Positions 8,353 to 16,083 of a stretch of DNA of 64,000 nt are shown piece after piece. Position numbers and translations under genes: made by a program. Under the pieces are notes generated by a model. It saw nothing but the letters and a program-made list of their open reading frames with translations. It did no database searches and was not told the origin of the DNA. Location: assembly GCF_017306545.1 (NCBI RefSeq), contig NZ_JAFKID010000004.1:169933-233932 (forward strand). The letters run 5' to 3'. Each line of letters begins with the position of its first letter. Within the stretch, counting starts at the first letter, position 1. The stretch is from Mesorhizobium sp. GTDB lineage: Bacteria > Pseudomonadota > Alphaproteobacteria > Rhizobiales > Rhizobiaceae.

Positions 8353-9135
8353 TCAATCGCCGAAAAGCGAGGCGAGCCCGTTGGTGATGGCGTCGGCGTG
8401 GGTCGAGAACAGATCCGATCCTGTTTGGTGCAGGACGAGGGGTGGTTTCAACGTCAATTTTGCCCGAGAGCCGCGCCAGGCGCGCAAGACGATGCGAATG
8501 GCGGCGGCATCGGCGCGCGGATGGATGGCGACGATCTCGATGCCCCCGAAGCGGCCGGACACGGCGGCGACCAGTTCGGCAAGCTGTTCCGGCCGGGCGA
8601 TGACGGCCAGCCCGCCGCGCGGCTTCACCACGGCCGCTGCGCTGCGCACCCAACGCTCGAAGAGGTCGTCCTCCATGACATGCGCGGCGCGCTTGAGGGC
8701 GTCCGGCGTCGCGCGGTCGGCGCCGGCGTTGAAGGGCGGGTTCATGATGGCGAAGTCGAAGGCGTTGTCGGCAAGGCCGGCGGCCACCCGCGCCCGGCCG
8801 GTCAGCGTCACGTCGGCTTCGAGGATCGAGGCGCGCCCGTGCAAGGCCGCATTGCCGGGATGCGCCAGCGTTGCTTCGGCGAACGCCATCATTTCCGGCG
8901 AGCGCTCGACCAGCACGGCCTCCGCGCCGGCGCAGCGCGACAGAACGGCAAGCCCGGCGGCGCCGGCCCCGGCGCCGAAATCGGCCAGCCGCCCGGTAAA
9001 GGCGGAGGGCACGCTTGCGGCCAGCATCATGGCGTCCATCCCGGCACGATGACCGCCGGCGGCGGGCTGGACGAGGAAGAAACGGCCGCGATGGAAGGCA
9101 TCGACGGTCTGCGCCGCTTCGCTTCGCTCGGTCAT
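8353..9135 (-). CDS. Class I SAM methyltransferase, TrmN6/YfiC-like
   Basis: 260 aa. The Rossmann glycine motif ([14 protein letters not shown]) lies at about residue 50 and the substrate motif NPPFNAG at about residue 133. This NPPF signature marks N6-adenine methyltransferases, and overall organisation fits the group that modifies A37 of tRNA(Val). It sits between the S49 peptidase and a DUF2007 gene, all on one strand with 20-30 bp gaps, suggesting a single transcript. RNA rather than protein substrate is an inference from family. Confidence 0.85.
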   Translation of the reverse strand: MTERSEAAQTVDAFHRGRFFLVQPAAGGHRAGMDAMMLAASVPSAFTGRLADFGAGAGAAGLAVLSRCAGAEAVLVERSPEMMAFAEATLAHPGNAALHGRASILEADVTLTGRARVAAGLADNAFDFAIMNPPFNAGADRATPDALKRAAHVMEDDLFERWVRSAAAVVKPRGGLAVIARPEQLAELVAAVSGRFGGIEIVAIHPRADAAAIRIVLRAWRGSRAKLTLKPPLVLHQTGSDLFSTHADAITNGLASLFGD

Positions 9136-9154
9136 GACCGTCGGGGCCCGAAAA

Positions 9155-9379
9155 TCATCCGGCCCGCATTTCGTGGGCGATGCCGGCGTCGGTGAGGATG
9201 CGCCGCGCCTCCTCCAGCCGGTCGCGTTCGATCAGGATGCGGCGCGGCAGGATGCCCAGCGACCCGTCGAGCACGCTCATGTTCTGGTCCGCCACCATGC
9301 AGCCGATGCCGGCGTCGCGCATCAGCGCTTCGACGAAGGAGATAATGACGGCGTCGTTGGTGCGCAGGAGTTCGATCAT
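9155..9379 (-). CDS. DUF2007 domain protein (putative signal-transducing PII-like fold)
   Basis: 74 aa beginning MIELLRTNDAVIISF, the normal opening of DUF2007 proteins; a 9-codon upstream extension is open but unlikely. Single alpha/beta domain ending ILIERDRLEEARRILTDAGI. DUF2007 members are small proteins with a ferredoxin-like fold and no proven activity. It lies 19 bp upstream of the methyltransferase and is probably cotranscribed with it. Confidence 0.85.
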   Translation of the reverse strand: MIELLRTNDAVIISFVEALMRDAGIGCMVADQNMSVLDGSLGILPRRILIERDRLEEARRILTDAGIAHEMRAG

Positions 9380-9431
9380 GCGGGGAAACTCGCAGCTTGG
9401 CGCCACGATGTAAATGAGGGCGGCACAGTCC

Positions 9432-11081
9432 TTACCGCGCGGCGAAATGCGCCTTCAGCCGCGCTATCTCTTCCGGCTGCCATTGCAGCCCCATCACGGC
9501 GACCCAGGCGTCGATGTAATGTTGCGGCGCATAGACGTGGCCGTGTCCCATCGGCGTGGTGGTGGCGAAGGCGAGATCCACCAGCGATTGCAGGAAGGAG
9601 ACGAGCGGATACCAGCGCAGCTGCGGCGAAACGTCGGGGCCGCGTGGCTGGCTCATCCATTCGGGTGCCCGATAAAAGGAATAGGGATCGAAGAACGTCA
9701 CCGAATCGCTGGCATATTGCAGGTAGACGACGCGCAGCGGCCCCCAATGCGCGCCGGGGATGTCGAGCGCGTTCTGCTGGCTGGTGAAGCGCACATAGGA
9801 GCCGTCGCGGAAGCGCGGCAGCCAGAACGGCGTGCCGGGGTTGCGGCCGGCGGTGATGGAACGCCAGATGCGGCTGGCGAAGGGCGGCCCGGCCCACAGC
9901 GCGCCCTGGTAGGGATCGCCCAGCACCTCGAACAACTCGTTCGACAGTTCGGAATTCATGGCGCCGAGGCTCAGTCCGTAGAGATAGAGTTTTGGCCGGT
10001 GATCCTTCGGCAGCGTCGTCCAGTAATCGTAGACCTCGTGAAACAGCGCGCGCGAAGCATCGCTGCCGTAGCCGGGCTCGACCAGCAGGGAAAGCCAGCT
10101 GGCCAGATAGGAATACTGGATCGCCACGCTGGCGACGTCGCCGCCTTGCAGGTAGTCCAGCGTATCGGCGGCGGCCGGATCGACCCAGCCGGTGCCTGTC
10201 GGCGTGACGATCACCAGCGTCGAACGCTCGAAGGCGCCGACGCGCTTCAGTTCCTCCAGCGCCAGCTTTGCGCGCTCCGCCGGCGTCTCGGCCGATCCGA
10301 GCCCTGCGTAGACGCGGATCGGCTCTTTCGCCTCGCGGCCGAGAAAGGCGCCGATCTGCTCAGCCGACGGGCCGCTCGAAACGAAATCGCGGCCGGCGCG
10401 GCCAAGCCCCTCCCATGAAAGCAGCGAGGCGGCGCTGCCCGTCTTTTGCGGATCGCCCGGCGGGCTGGTGCCGTCCTCGATCAGTTCGTCCATGGCCCGA
10501 TAGGACGAGTCGGCGACATGCAGTGCGTAGCGCAGCAGCACCCCGTTGGCGACGCCGACGAAAAGCACCGCCGCCACCGCGATGCCGGAGGCGGCGGCGA
10601 TGCGCCGTGGCAGGAAGGCGCGGAGGCGGCGCGAAACCAGGCGTCCGACCAGCCGGAACAGGCGGCCGATAGCGAGCAGCGCGATGAAGACGGCGAGCGC
10701 GATCAGGCCCACCTGGACGGGCCGCGCGCTTTCCACCGGCTCCATGCCCATCAGGTCGCGAATGGAATTCTGCCATGCGGAGGCCTGCCAGAGAAAAGCC
10801 AGCGCGATGCCGGTGCAGGCGACGGCGGCGGCCTGCTTGGCGATGCGCATGCCGCGCGCTTGCGGCGCTGGAAGCTCCAGCCACGCCCATAGCCATTGGC
10901 CGAGCGTGCCGATTCCGTAGCCGGCAGAGAAGGCGATGCCGGACAGGACACCTTGCACGGCAAAGCCGCGCGGAATGAGCGACGGCGTCAGCGAGGCGGC
11001 GAAGAACAGCGTGCCGGCAAGCAATCCGGCAAGGGATAGCGAACGCCAGAACCGTTCGGCCCAGTCCTTCATCATCGCCAT
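9432..11081 (-). CDS. Membrane-anchored alpha/beta hydrolase family protein
   Basis: 549 aa from the chosen ATG (others 6 bp downstream and 18-66 bp upstream are possible). The N-terminal third has four to five hydrophobic helices (for example LAGLLAGTLFFAASLTPSLIP and LIALAVFIALLAIGRLFRLV). The C-terminal part is a hydrolase domain: YVCAGL-type region near IRVYAGLGSAET, the nucleophile elbow GLSLGAMNS, and a late conserved segment HGHVYAPQHYIDAWVAV with the likely catalytic His. It matches the alpha/beta-hydrolase_9 membrane family, whose substrates are unknown. It lies between DUF2007 and the divergent polyprenyl synthase. Confidence 0.85.
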   Translation of the reverse strand: MAMMKDWAERFWRSLSLAGLLAGTLFFAASLTPSLIPRGFAVQGVLSGIAFSAGYGIGTLGQWLWAWLELPAPQARGMRIAKQAAAVACTGIALAFLWQASAWQNSIRDLMGMEPVESARPVQVGLIALAVFIALLAIGRLFRLVGRLVSRRLRAFLPRRIAAASGIAVAAVLFVGVANGVLLRYALHVADSSYRAMDELIEDGTSPPGDPQKTGSAASLLSWEGLGRAGRDFVSSGPSAEQIGAFLGREAKEPIRVYAGLGSAETPAERAKLALEELKRVGAFERSTLVIVTPTGTGWVDPAAADTLDYLQGGDVASVAIQYSYLASWLSLLVEPGYGSDASRALFHEVYDYWTTLPKDHRPKLYLYGLSLGAMNSELSNELFEVLGDPYQGALWAGPPFASRIWRSITAGRNPGTPFWLPRFRDGSYVRFTSQQNALDIPGAHWGPLRVVYLQYASDSVTFFDPYSFYRAPEWMSQPRGPDVSPQLRWYPLVSFLQSLVDLAFATTTPMGHGHVYAPQHYIDAWVAVMGLQWQPEEIARLKAHFAAR

Positions 11082-11263
11082 GCTCCCTGCTGTGGACATG
11101 CCCGTCGGCGTCCACCTTAGCCGGGGGCGGCGATGCGGCAAGGGCAAGGAATCAATGCGCTGCCCGCGCCAATTCGCCCCTTGCCCGGCCAGCCCCCGCC
11201 GCCTAGACTCCGGCGCAGGACAAAGGCGGCAAGAAGCCGGGTAAACCGGGCGCGGAGTTTCTC

Positions 11264-12280
11264 GTGGGCGTTGTGGTCAATCTCGAAGACGGAAAGCGGG
11301 AAGCCGCGTCGATCAAGCATCTGGTCGACCTGACGGCGGCCGACATGGCGCGCGTCAATGAATTGATCCTGTCGAAAGCCGGTTCGGACGTCGAGATGAT
11401 CCCGCAGATCGCCAACCATCTGATTTCGTCGGGCGGCAAGCGCCTGCGCCCGATGGTGACGCTCGCCGCCGCGCAGATGTTCGGCTATGCCGGCGACGGC
11501 CACGTCAAGCTCGCCATGGCGGTAGAGTTCATGCACACCGCCACCCTGTTGCACGACGACGTGGTGGATGAAAGCGGCATGCGCCGCGGCAAGAAGACGG
11601 CCCGCATGATCTGGGGCAACCAGGCGAGCGTGCTGGTCGGCGACTATCTGCTCGGCCAGGCTTTCCGCGTCATGGTGGACGTCGGCTCGCTCGACGCGCT
11701 GGACATCCTGTCGAGCGCGGCTTCGGTGATTGCCGAGGGCGAGGTCATGCAGCTCGCCGCCGCCAAGAACCTCGAAACCACCGAGGACGAGCACTTCGCC
11801 GTCATCAAGGCGAAGACGGCGGCGCTGTTTTCGGCCGCCGCCGAAGTCGGCCCGGTCATCGCGTCCGCCAGCCGCACGGACCGCGCGGCGTTGCGCTCCT
11901 ACGGCATGAATCTCGGCCTTGCCTTCCAGCTTATCGACGATGCGCTGGATTACGGCGGCTCCTCCACGGACCTCGGCAAGAACGTCGGCGACGATTTCCG
12001 CGAGGGCAAGGTGACGCTGCCGGTGATTCTCGCCTATCGGCGCGGCACGGCGGCCGAGCGCGCCTTCTGGAAGAAGGCGATCGAGGACAACCAGGCCGAC
12101 GAGGCGGGGCTGGAAAAGGCGATCGGCCTGATGGCGCGCCACGCCGCGATCGCCGATACGATCGGCAGGGCACGGCATTTCGGCGAGATCGCCCGCGATG
12201 CGCTGGCGCCGCTGGAGGCGACGCCGCAGAAGTCGGCGCTGATCGACGTCATCGACTTCTGCATCAGCCGGGTGAATTGA
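11264..12280 (+). CDS. ispB: Long-chain polyprenyl diphosphate synthase (octaprenyl/decaprenyl type)
   Basis: 338 aa from GTG. Class I trans-prenyltransferase with both aspartate-rich motifs: LLHDDVVDES (first, about residue 95) and LIDDALDYGG (second, about residue 225), plus the GGKRLRP substrate segment. It condenses isopentenyl diphosphate onto an allylic primer to give the side chain of ubiquinone; alphaproteobacteria usually make Q10, so decaprenyl is likely but chain length is not provable here. ubiA, which attaches this chain, lies 10 kb downstream. Divergent from the hydrolase with a 180-bp gap. Confidence 0.93.
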   Translation: MGVVVNLEDGKREAASIKHLVDLTAADMARVNELILSKAGSDVEMIPQIANHLISSGGKRLRPMVTLAAAQMFGYAGDGHVKLAMAVEFMHTATLLHDDVVDESGMRRGKKTARMIWGNQASVLVGDYLLGQAFRVMVDVGSLDALDILSSAASVIAEGEVMQLAAAKNLETTEDEHFAVIKAKTAALFSAAAEVGPVIASASRTDRAALRSYGMNLGLAFQLIDDALDYGGSSTDLGKNVGDDFREGKVTLPVILAYRRGTAAERAFWKKAIEDNQADEAGLEKAIGLMARHAAIADTIGRARHFGEIARDALAPLEATPQKSALIDVIDFCISRVN

Positions 12281-12349
12281 GCGGCGGGTGCCGCTCATGG
12301 TTTGCGTTTTATTAATCGCCTGACCCGATTGTGAATTCGGGCTCGGTTG

Positions 12350-12376
12350 AAGCATGATCGCAAAAAGGCCATGCTT
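12350..12376. repeat. Short palindromic unit (7-bp stem)
   Basis: Exact inverted repeat AAGCATG/CATGCTT around a 13-base loop, just upstream of the TPR gene. The GCATG-type arms resemble the palindromic units scattered through rhizobial intergenic regions; a better example is at 45418-45462. Confidence 0.4.
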
Positions 12377-12441
12377 TGCCCCGATTAGGCTTGCCGGAAA
12401 GCCCTGCCACGGCCGGGCCATGCCCGTTGGAAAGGAATACA

Positions 12442-14220
12442 ATGCGGCAAAGACGCGCTCGCTGGCTTTCGGGCCTTGCTGTCCTCGCGGTGCTGACGGC
12501 GTTCGCTCAGCCGGGGCAAGCGGAGGACAAGAAAGCCCCGCCGCTGCAAATCACGTCCTTCTCGGGCGCTTTCCTGGCCGCGCGCGTCGCCGAGGCCGAC
12601 AACGATCTCGACAACGCCATCGACTTCTATAAGCAGGCGCTTGCCTTTGCCCCCGACGATACGTCGCTCCAGCAGAGCGTCATGCTGTCGCTGATCGCGC
12701 AGGGGCGTTTCGACGAGGCGCTGCCTTACGCCGACAAGCTCAAGGAGGTGCCGGACGTCGAGCGCTTCTCGCGGCTGGTGCTGGCGGTCGATTCCTTCAA
12801 GAAGAAGGATTACGAGAAGGCGCAATACTGGCTGAAGCTGTCCGTCGCCGCCGATATCGACAAGCTGATCGCCGGCGTCATGACCGGCTGGGCGACGGAG
12901 GGCGCCGGCCACGGCGCCGAGGCGCTCGCTTACGTCGACAAGCTGGACGGGCCGGAGTGGTTCGACCTGTTCAAGTCCTGCCATCGCGCCCTGATCGCAG
13001 ATGCGGCCGGCATGAACGACAAAGCCGGCGAGCTTTACGCGGCGGTCGTGCAGGATACGGCGGCCGGCGGCGCGGCGCCCGAGACGTGGATGCGCTGTGC
13101 GCAGGCCTATTCCTCCTTCCTGGCCCGCCATGGCGACAAGGACAAGGCGCTGGCCGTGCTCGACCAGGCTGAAACCTTCGCCCCCGGCAAGCCGGAGATC
13201 GTGGCGCTGCGCAAGCAGATCGGCGAGGGCGGCAAGCCGCAGCCGCTGGTCGCCACGCCGGCCGACGGGGCTTCCGAAATCCTCCTCGACCTCGCCACCG
13301 CGCTCAATCGCGGCGGCGGCGAGCCGTTCGTGCGTCTCTATCTCGAATATGCGCTGGCGCTGAAACCGGGCAGCGACGCGGCGCTGATCCAGCTTGCCTC
13401 GGTCGCCGAGCAGTTGAAGGACGGCAAGCGGGCGATCGAACTTTACAAGCAGATTCCGGCGGATTCGCCGCTGAAGGAGATCGCCGACCTGCAACTCGGC
13501 CTGAACCTTGCCGACCTCGACCGCAACGACGAGGCGATCGCGCATCTCAAGGTGCTGGTCGATGCCCACCCCGACGACATGCGCGGTTATCTGGCGCTGG
13601 GCGGCGTTTATTCGGCCAAGCAGGATTTTAGGTCCGCGGCCAACCTCTACGACCAGGCCGCCGAGCGGCTGAAGGCGCCGACCAAGGCCAACTGGAACAT
13701 CTTCTACCAGCGCGGCATCGCCTATGAGCGGCTGAAGGAATGGCCCAAGGCCGAGCCGAATTTCCGCAAGGCGCTGGAACTTTATCCCGACCAGCCGCAG
13801 GTGTTGAACTATCTCGGCTATTCCTGGGTCGATCAGGGCACCAACCTCAAGGAAGCCCTTCAGATGATCCAGAAGGCGGTCGATCTCAGGCCGAGCGACG
13901 GCTACATCGTCGATTCGCTCGGCTGGGCCTATTACAAGCTCGGCCGCTACGACGACGCCGTGCGCGAGATGGAGCGCGCCGTCTCGCTGAAGCCGGAAGA
14001 TCCGGTGCTGAACGACCATCTCGGCGACGTCTACTGGCGCGTCGGCCGCAAGCTGGAGGCGACCTACCAGTGGCGCACCGCGCGCGACCTGAAGCCGGAC
14101 CCCGACGTGCTCGCCACCATCGAGCAGAAGCTGCGCGAAGGCCTGCCTCCGGTTGAAAAGAACACCGCGCAGGAGATGCAGAAGCCGAAGCCCGCCCCGA
14201 CGCCCGCGCCGAAGGGGTGA
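12442..14220 (+). CDS. Secreted/periplasmic tetratricopeptide repeat protein
   Basis: 592 aa from an ATG preceded by AAAGGAA. A cleavable signal peptide is clear (WLSGLAVLAVLTAFAQPGQAED). The rest is TPR solenoid: repeats near residues 40-110 and a dense block at about 350-560 (RKALELYPDQPQVLNYLGYSW, DGYIVDSLGWAYYKLGRYDDA). The tail is proline- and lysine-rich. Similar proteins are conserved in rhizobia next to the polyprenyl synthase; function is probably a protein-interaction scaffold in the periplasm. No enzyme domain is present. Confidence 0.88.
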   Translation: MRQRRARWLSGLAVLAVLTAFAQPGQAEDKKAPPLQITSFSGAFLAARVAEADNDLDNAIDFYKQALAFAPDDTSLQQSVMLSLIAQGRFDEALPYADKLKEVPDVERFSRLVLAVDSFKKKDYEKAQYWLKLSVAADIDKLIAGVMTGWATEGAGHGAEALAYVDKLDGPEWFDLFKSCHRALIADAAGMNDKAGELYAAVVQDTAAGGAAPETWMRCAQAYSSFLARHGDKDKALAVLDQAETFAPGKPEIVALRKQIGEGGKPQPLVATPADGASEILLDLATALNRGGGEPFVRLYLEYALALKPGSDAALIQLASVAEQLKDGKRAIELYKQIPADSPLKEIADLQLGLNLADLDRNDEAIAHLKVLVDAHPDDMRGYLALGGVYSAKQDFRSAANLYDQAAERLKAPTKANWNIFYQRGIAYERLKEWPKAEPNFRKALELYPDQPQVLNYLGYSWVDQGTNLKEALQMIQKAVDLRPSDGYIVDSLGWAYYKLGRYDDAVREMERAVSLKPEDPVLNDHLGDVYWRVGRKLEATYQWRTARDLKPDPDVLATIEQKLREGLPPVEKNTAQEMQKPKPAPTPAPKG

Positions 14221-14512
14221 GAACCCGGTCCGCCTTCGGCGGATCGAAAGGTCCGGTGGACCTTTCGAAGGGTTCGAACGCCCGGGAGCTGCCGGAGGCA
14301 GCGGGTCTCGGGCCGGGCGCCATTGCGCGTCGGGCGGCAGCCTGAAAGCGCCGCAGCCGGCAAGAATACGCCAATTGCCTCGGGAATTACTGGAGGGCGC
14401 CGCCGCGCGTCGGGCAGCCTGAATGCGCCGCAGCCGGCAAGCCACCACCGGCGGCGGTCTTCCGATCGGCGCCTCTCAGGCCTTCCCGCAGCCTTCCTCT
14501 GCCCCCCTCGGC
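14221..14512. repeat. Gene-free stretch with hairpins and a 37-40 bp direct repeat
   Basis: Between convergent TPR and acetyltransferase genes. Two exact hairpins follow the stop codon (TCCGCC/GGCGGA at 14229-14243 and GAAAGGTCC/GGACCTTTC at 14246-14266). Further on, 14325-14364 and 14405-14441 are near-identical direct copies ending in GCGCCGCAGCCGGCAAG, the second with a 3-bp deletion. No convincing reading frame or RNA gene. Confidence 0.55.
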
Positions 14513-14974
14513 TCAGAACATCTTCCGATAGACCACGAAGCCCGAATGTTCGGCGACCTTGTTATACAGCGCCTGCGCCGTGTGGTTGGTTTCGTGCGTC
14601 AGCCAGTAGACGCGCGGCGCGCCTGCGGCCGAGGCCCGTTCGTAGACGGCTTCGATCAGCGCGCGGCCTACGCCCTGGCCGCGCGTCGTTTCGTCGGTGA
14701 ACAGGTCCTGCAAGTAGCAGTTCGGCGCGATCGATATGGTGCTGCGATGGAAGAGGTAGTGCACGAGGCCGACCAGCCCGCCGTCCTTTTCCGCCACGAG
14801 ACAGTGAACCGGCTCATAGGCGTCGAAGAAGCGCGTCCAGGTCGTGCGGGTGATCTCGTCCGCAAGCCGGGTGGCGCCGGCCCGGCCGTAAAAGGCGTTG
14901 TAGCCGTCCCACAGCGGCAGCCAGTTCTCGAAGTCGGTCGGCTTGGCGGGGCGGACGAGCAGATTGCCGGACAT
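14513..14974 (-). CDS. GNAT family N-acetyltransferase
   Basis: 153 aa from an ATG with GAGGAG upstream; a 14-codon extension is open but lacks a ribosome site. Acetyl-CoA binding motif A reads DLFTDETTRGQGVGRALIEAVYE (Q/RxxGxG/A). The C-terminal part YNKVAEHSGFVVYRKMF is typical of the spermidine/phosphinothricin-type GNAT subgroup. Substrate unknown. It is convergent with the TPR gene and divergent from glyQ. Confidence 0.87.
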   Translation of the reverse strand: MSGNLLVRPAKPTDFENWLPLWDGYNAFYGRAGATRLADEITRTTWTRFFDAYEPVHCLVAEKDGGLVGLVHYLFHRSTISIAPNCYLQDLFTDETTRGQGVGRALIEAVYERASAAGAPRVYWLTHETNHTAQALYNKVAEHSGFVVYRKMF

Positions 14975-15132
14975 GGGTTTCTCCTCGATGAAGGCTGCCT
15001 GCGTTAGCCGCGGCAAGCTTGTGCGGCAATGGGCCAGTTTTCACAAACCCTTCGTGCCGGCCGCCTTTGCTTGACGACCGGCGACCGTCTCTCTAGGGAA
15101 GGCCGCATCCCGCCCTTGCCCCAGAGGCTGCC

Positions 15133-16083
15133 GTGACCGCCGAATTGCCCGCCCATATGCACCCCAGCCGCTCGTTCCAGGGGCTGATCCTGACGCTGCA
15201 CGACTACTGGGCGAATTACGGTTGCGTCGTGCTCCAGCCCTACGACATGGAGGTCGGCGCCGGCACCTTCCATCCGGCGACGACGCTGCGCGCGCTCGGG
15301 CCGAAGGCCTGGAACGCCGCTTATGTGCAGCCGTCGCGCCGGCCGAAGGACGGCCGCTACGGCGAGAACCCCAACCGCTTGCAGCATTATTACCAGTATC
15401 AGGTCATCCTGAAGCCCAACCCGTCGAATCTTCAGGAGCTTTATCTCGGCTCGCTGGCGGCGATCGGCATCGACCCGCTGCTGCACGACATCCGCTTCGT
15501 CGAGGACGATTGGGAAAGCCCGACGCTGGGCGCCTGGGGGCTCGGCTGGGAATGCTGGTGCGACGGCATGGAAGTGTCGCAATTCACCTATTTCCAGCAG
15601 GTCTGCGGCATCGAGTGCGCGCCGGTTGCGGGCGAACTGACCTACGGGTTGGAGCGGCTGGCCATGTACGTGCAGGGCGTCGACAACGTCTACGACCTGA
15701 ACTTCAACGGTCGCGAAGGCGCCGACAAGGTCACGTATGGCGACGTGTTCCTGCAAGCCGAGCAGGAATATTCGCGGCACAATTTCGAATATGCCGATAC
15801 GGCGCGGCTGTTCCGCCATTTCGAGGACGCCGAGAAGGAATGCCTGGCGCTGCTGGCGGCCGGCGCGCCGCAGGAGGGCGGCGCACACCGCATGGTGCTG
15901 CCGGCCTACGACCAGTGCATCAAGGCCTCGCACTCGTTCAACCTGCTCGACGCGCGCGGCGTGATTTCCGTCACCGAGCGGCAGAGCTACATCCTGCGCG
16001 TGCGCAACCTCGCCAAAGCCTGCGGCGAGGCGTTCCTGCTGACCGAGGCCGGCGGGTTCCAGTTGGCACGGGAGGCCGCATAA
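15133..16083 (+). CDS. glyQ: Glycine--tRNA ligase alpha subunit
   Basis: 316 aa from GTG at 15133; an in-frame ATG at 15157 (HPSRSFQGL follows) is the alternative. Class II catalytic subunit of the heterotetrameric alpha2beta2 glycyl-tRNA synthetase. Conserved blocks are complete: [36 protein letters not shown] (motif 2 region) and [13 protein letters not shown] (motif 3). The stop is immediately followed by glyS, so the subunits are cotranscribed. Divergent from the acetyltransferase. Confidence 0.97.
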   Translation: MTAELPAHMHPSRSFQGLILTLHDYWANYGCVVLQPYDMEVGAGTFHPATTLRALGPKAWNAAYVQPSRRPKDGRYGENPNRLQHYYQYQVILKPNPSNLQELYLGSLAAIGIDPLLHDIRFVEDDWESPTLGAWGLGWECWCDGMEVSQFTYFQQVCGIECAPVAGELTYGLERLAMYVQGVDNVYDLNFNGREGADKVTYGDVFLQAEQEYSRHNFEYADTARLFRHFEDAEKECLALLAAGAPQEGGAHRMVLPAYDQCIKASHSFNLLDARGVISVTERQSYILRVRNLAKACGEAFLLTEAGGFQLAREAA

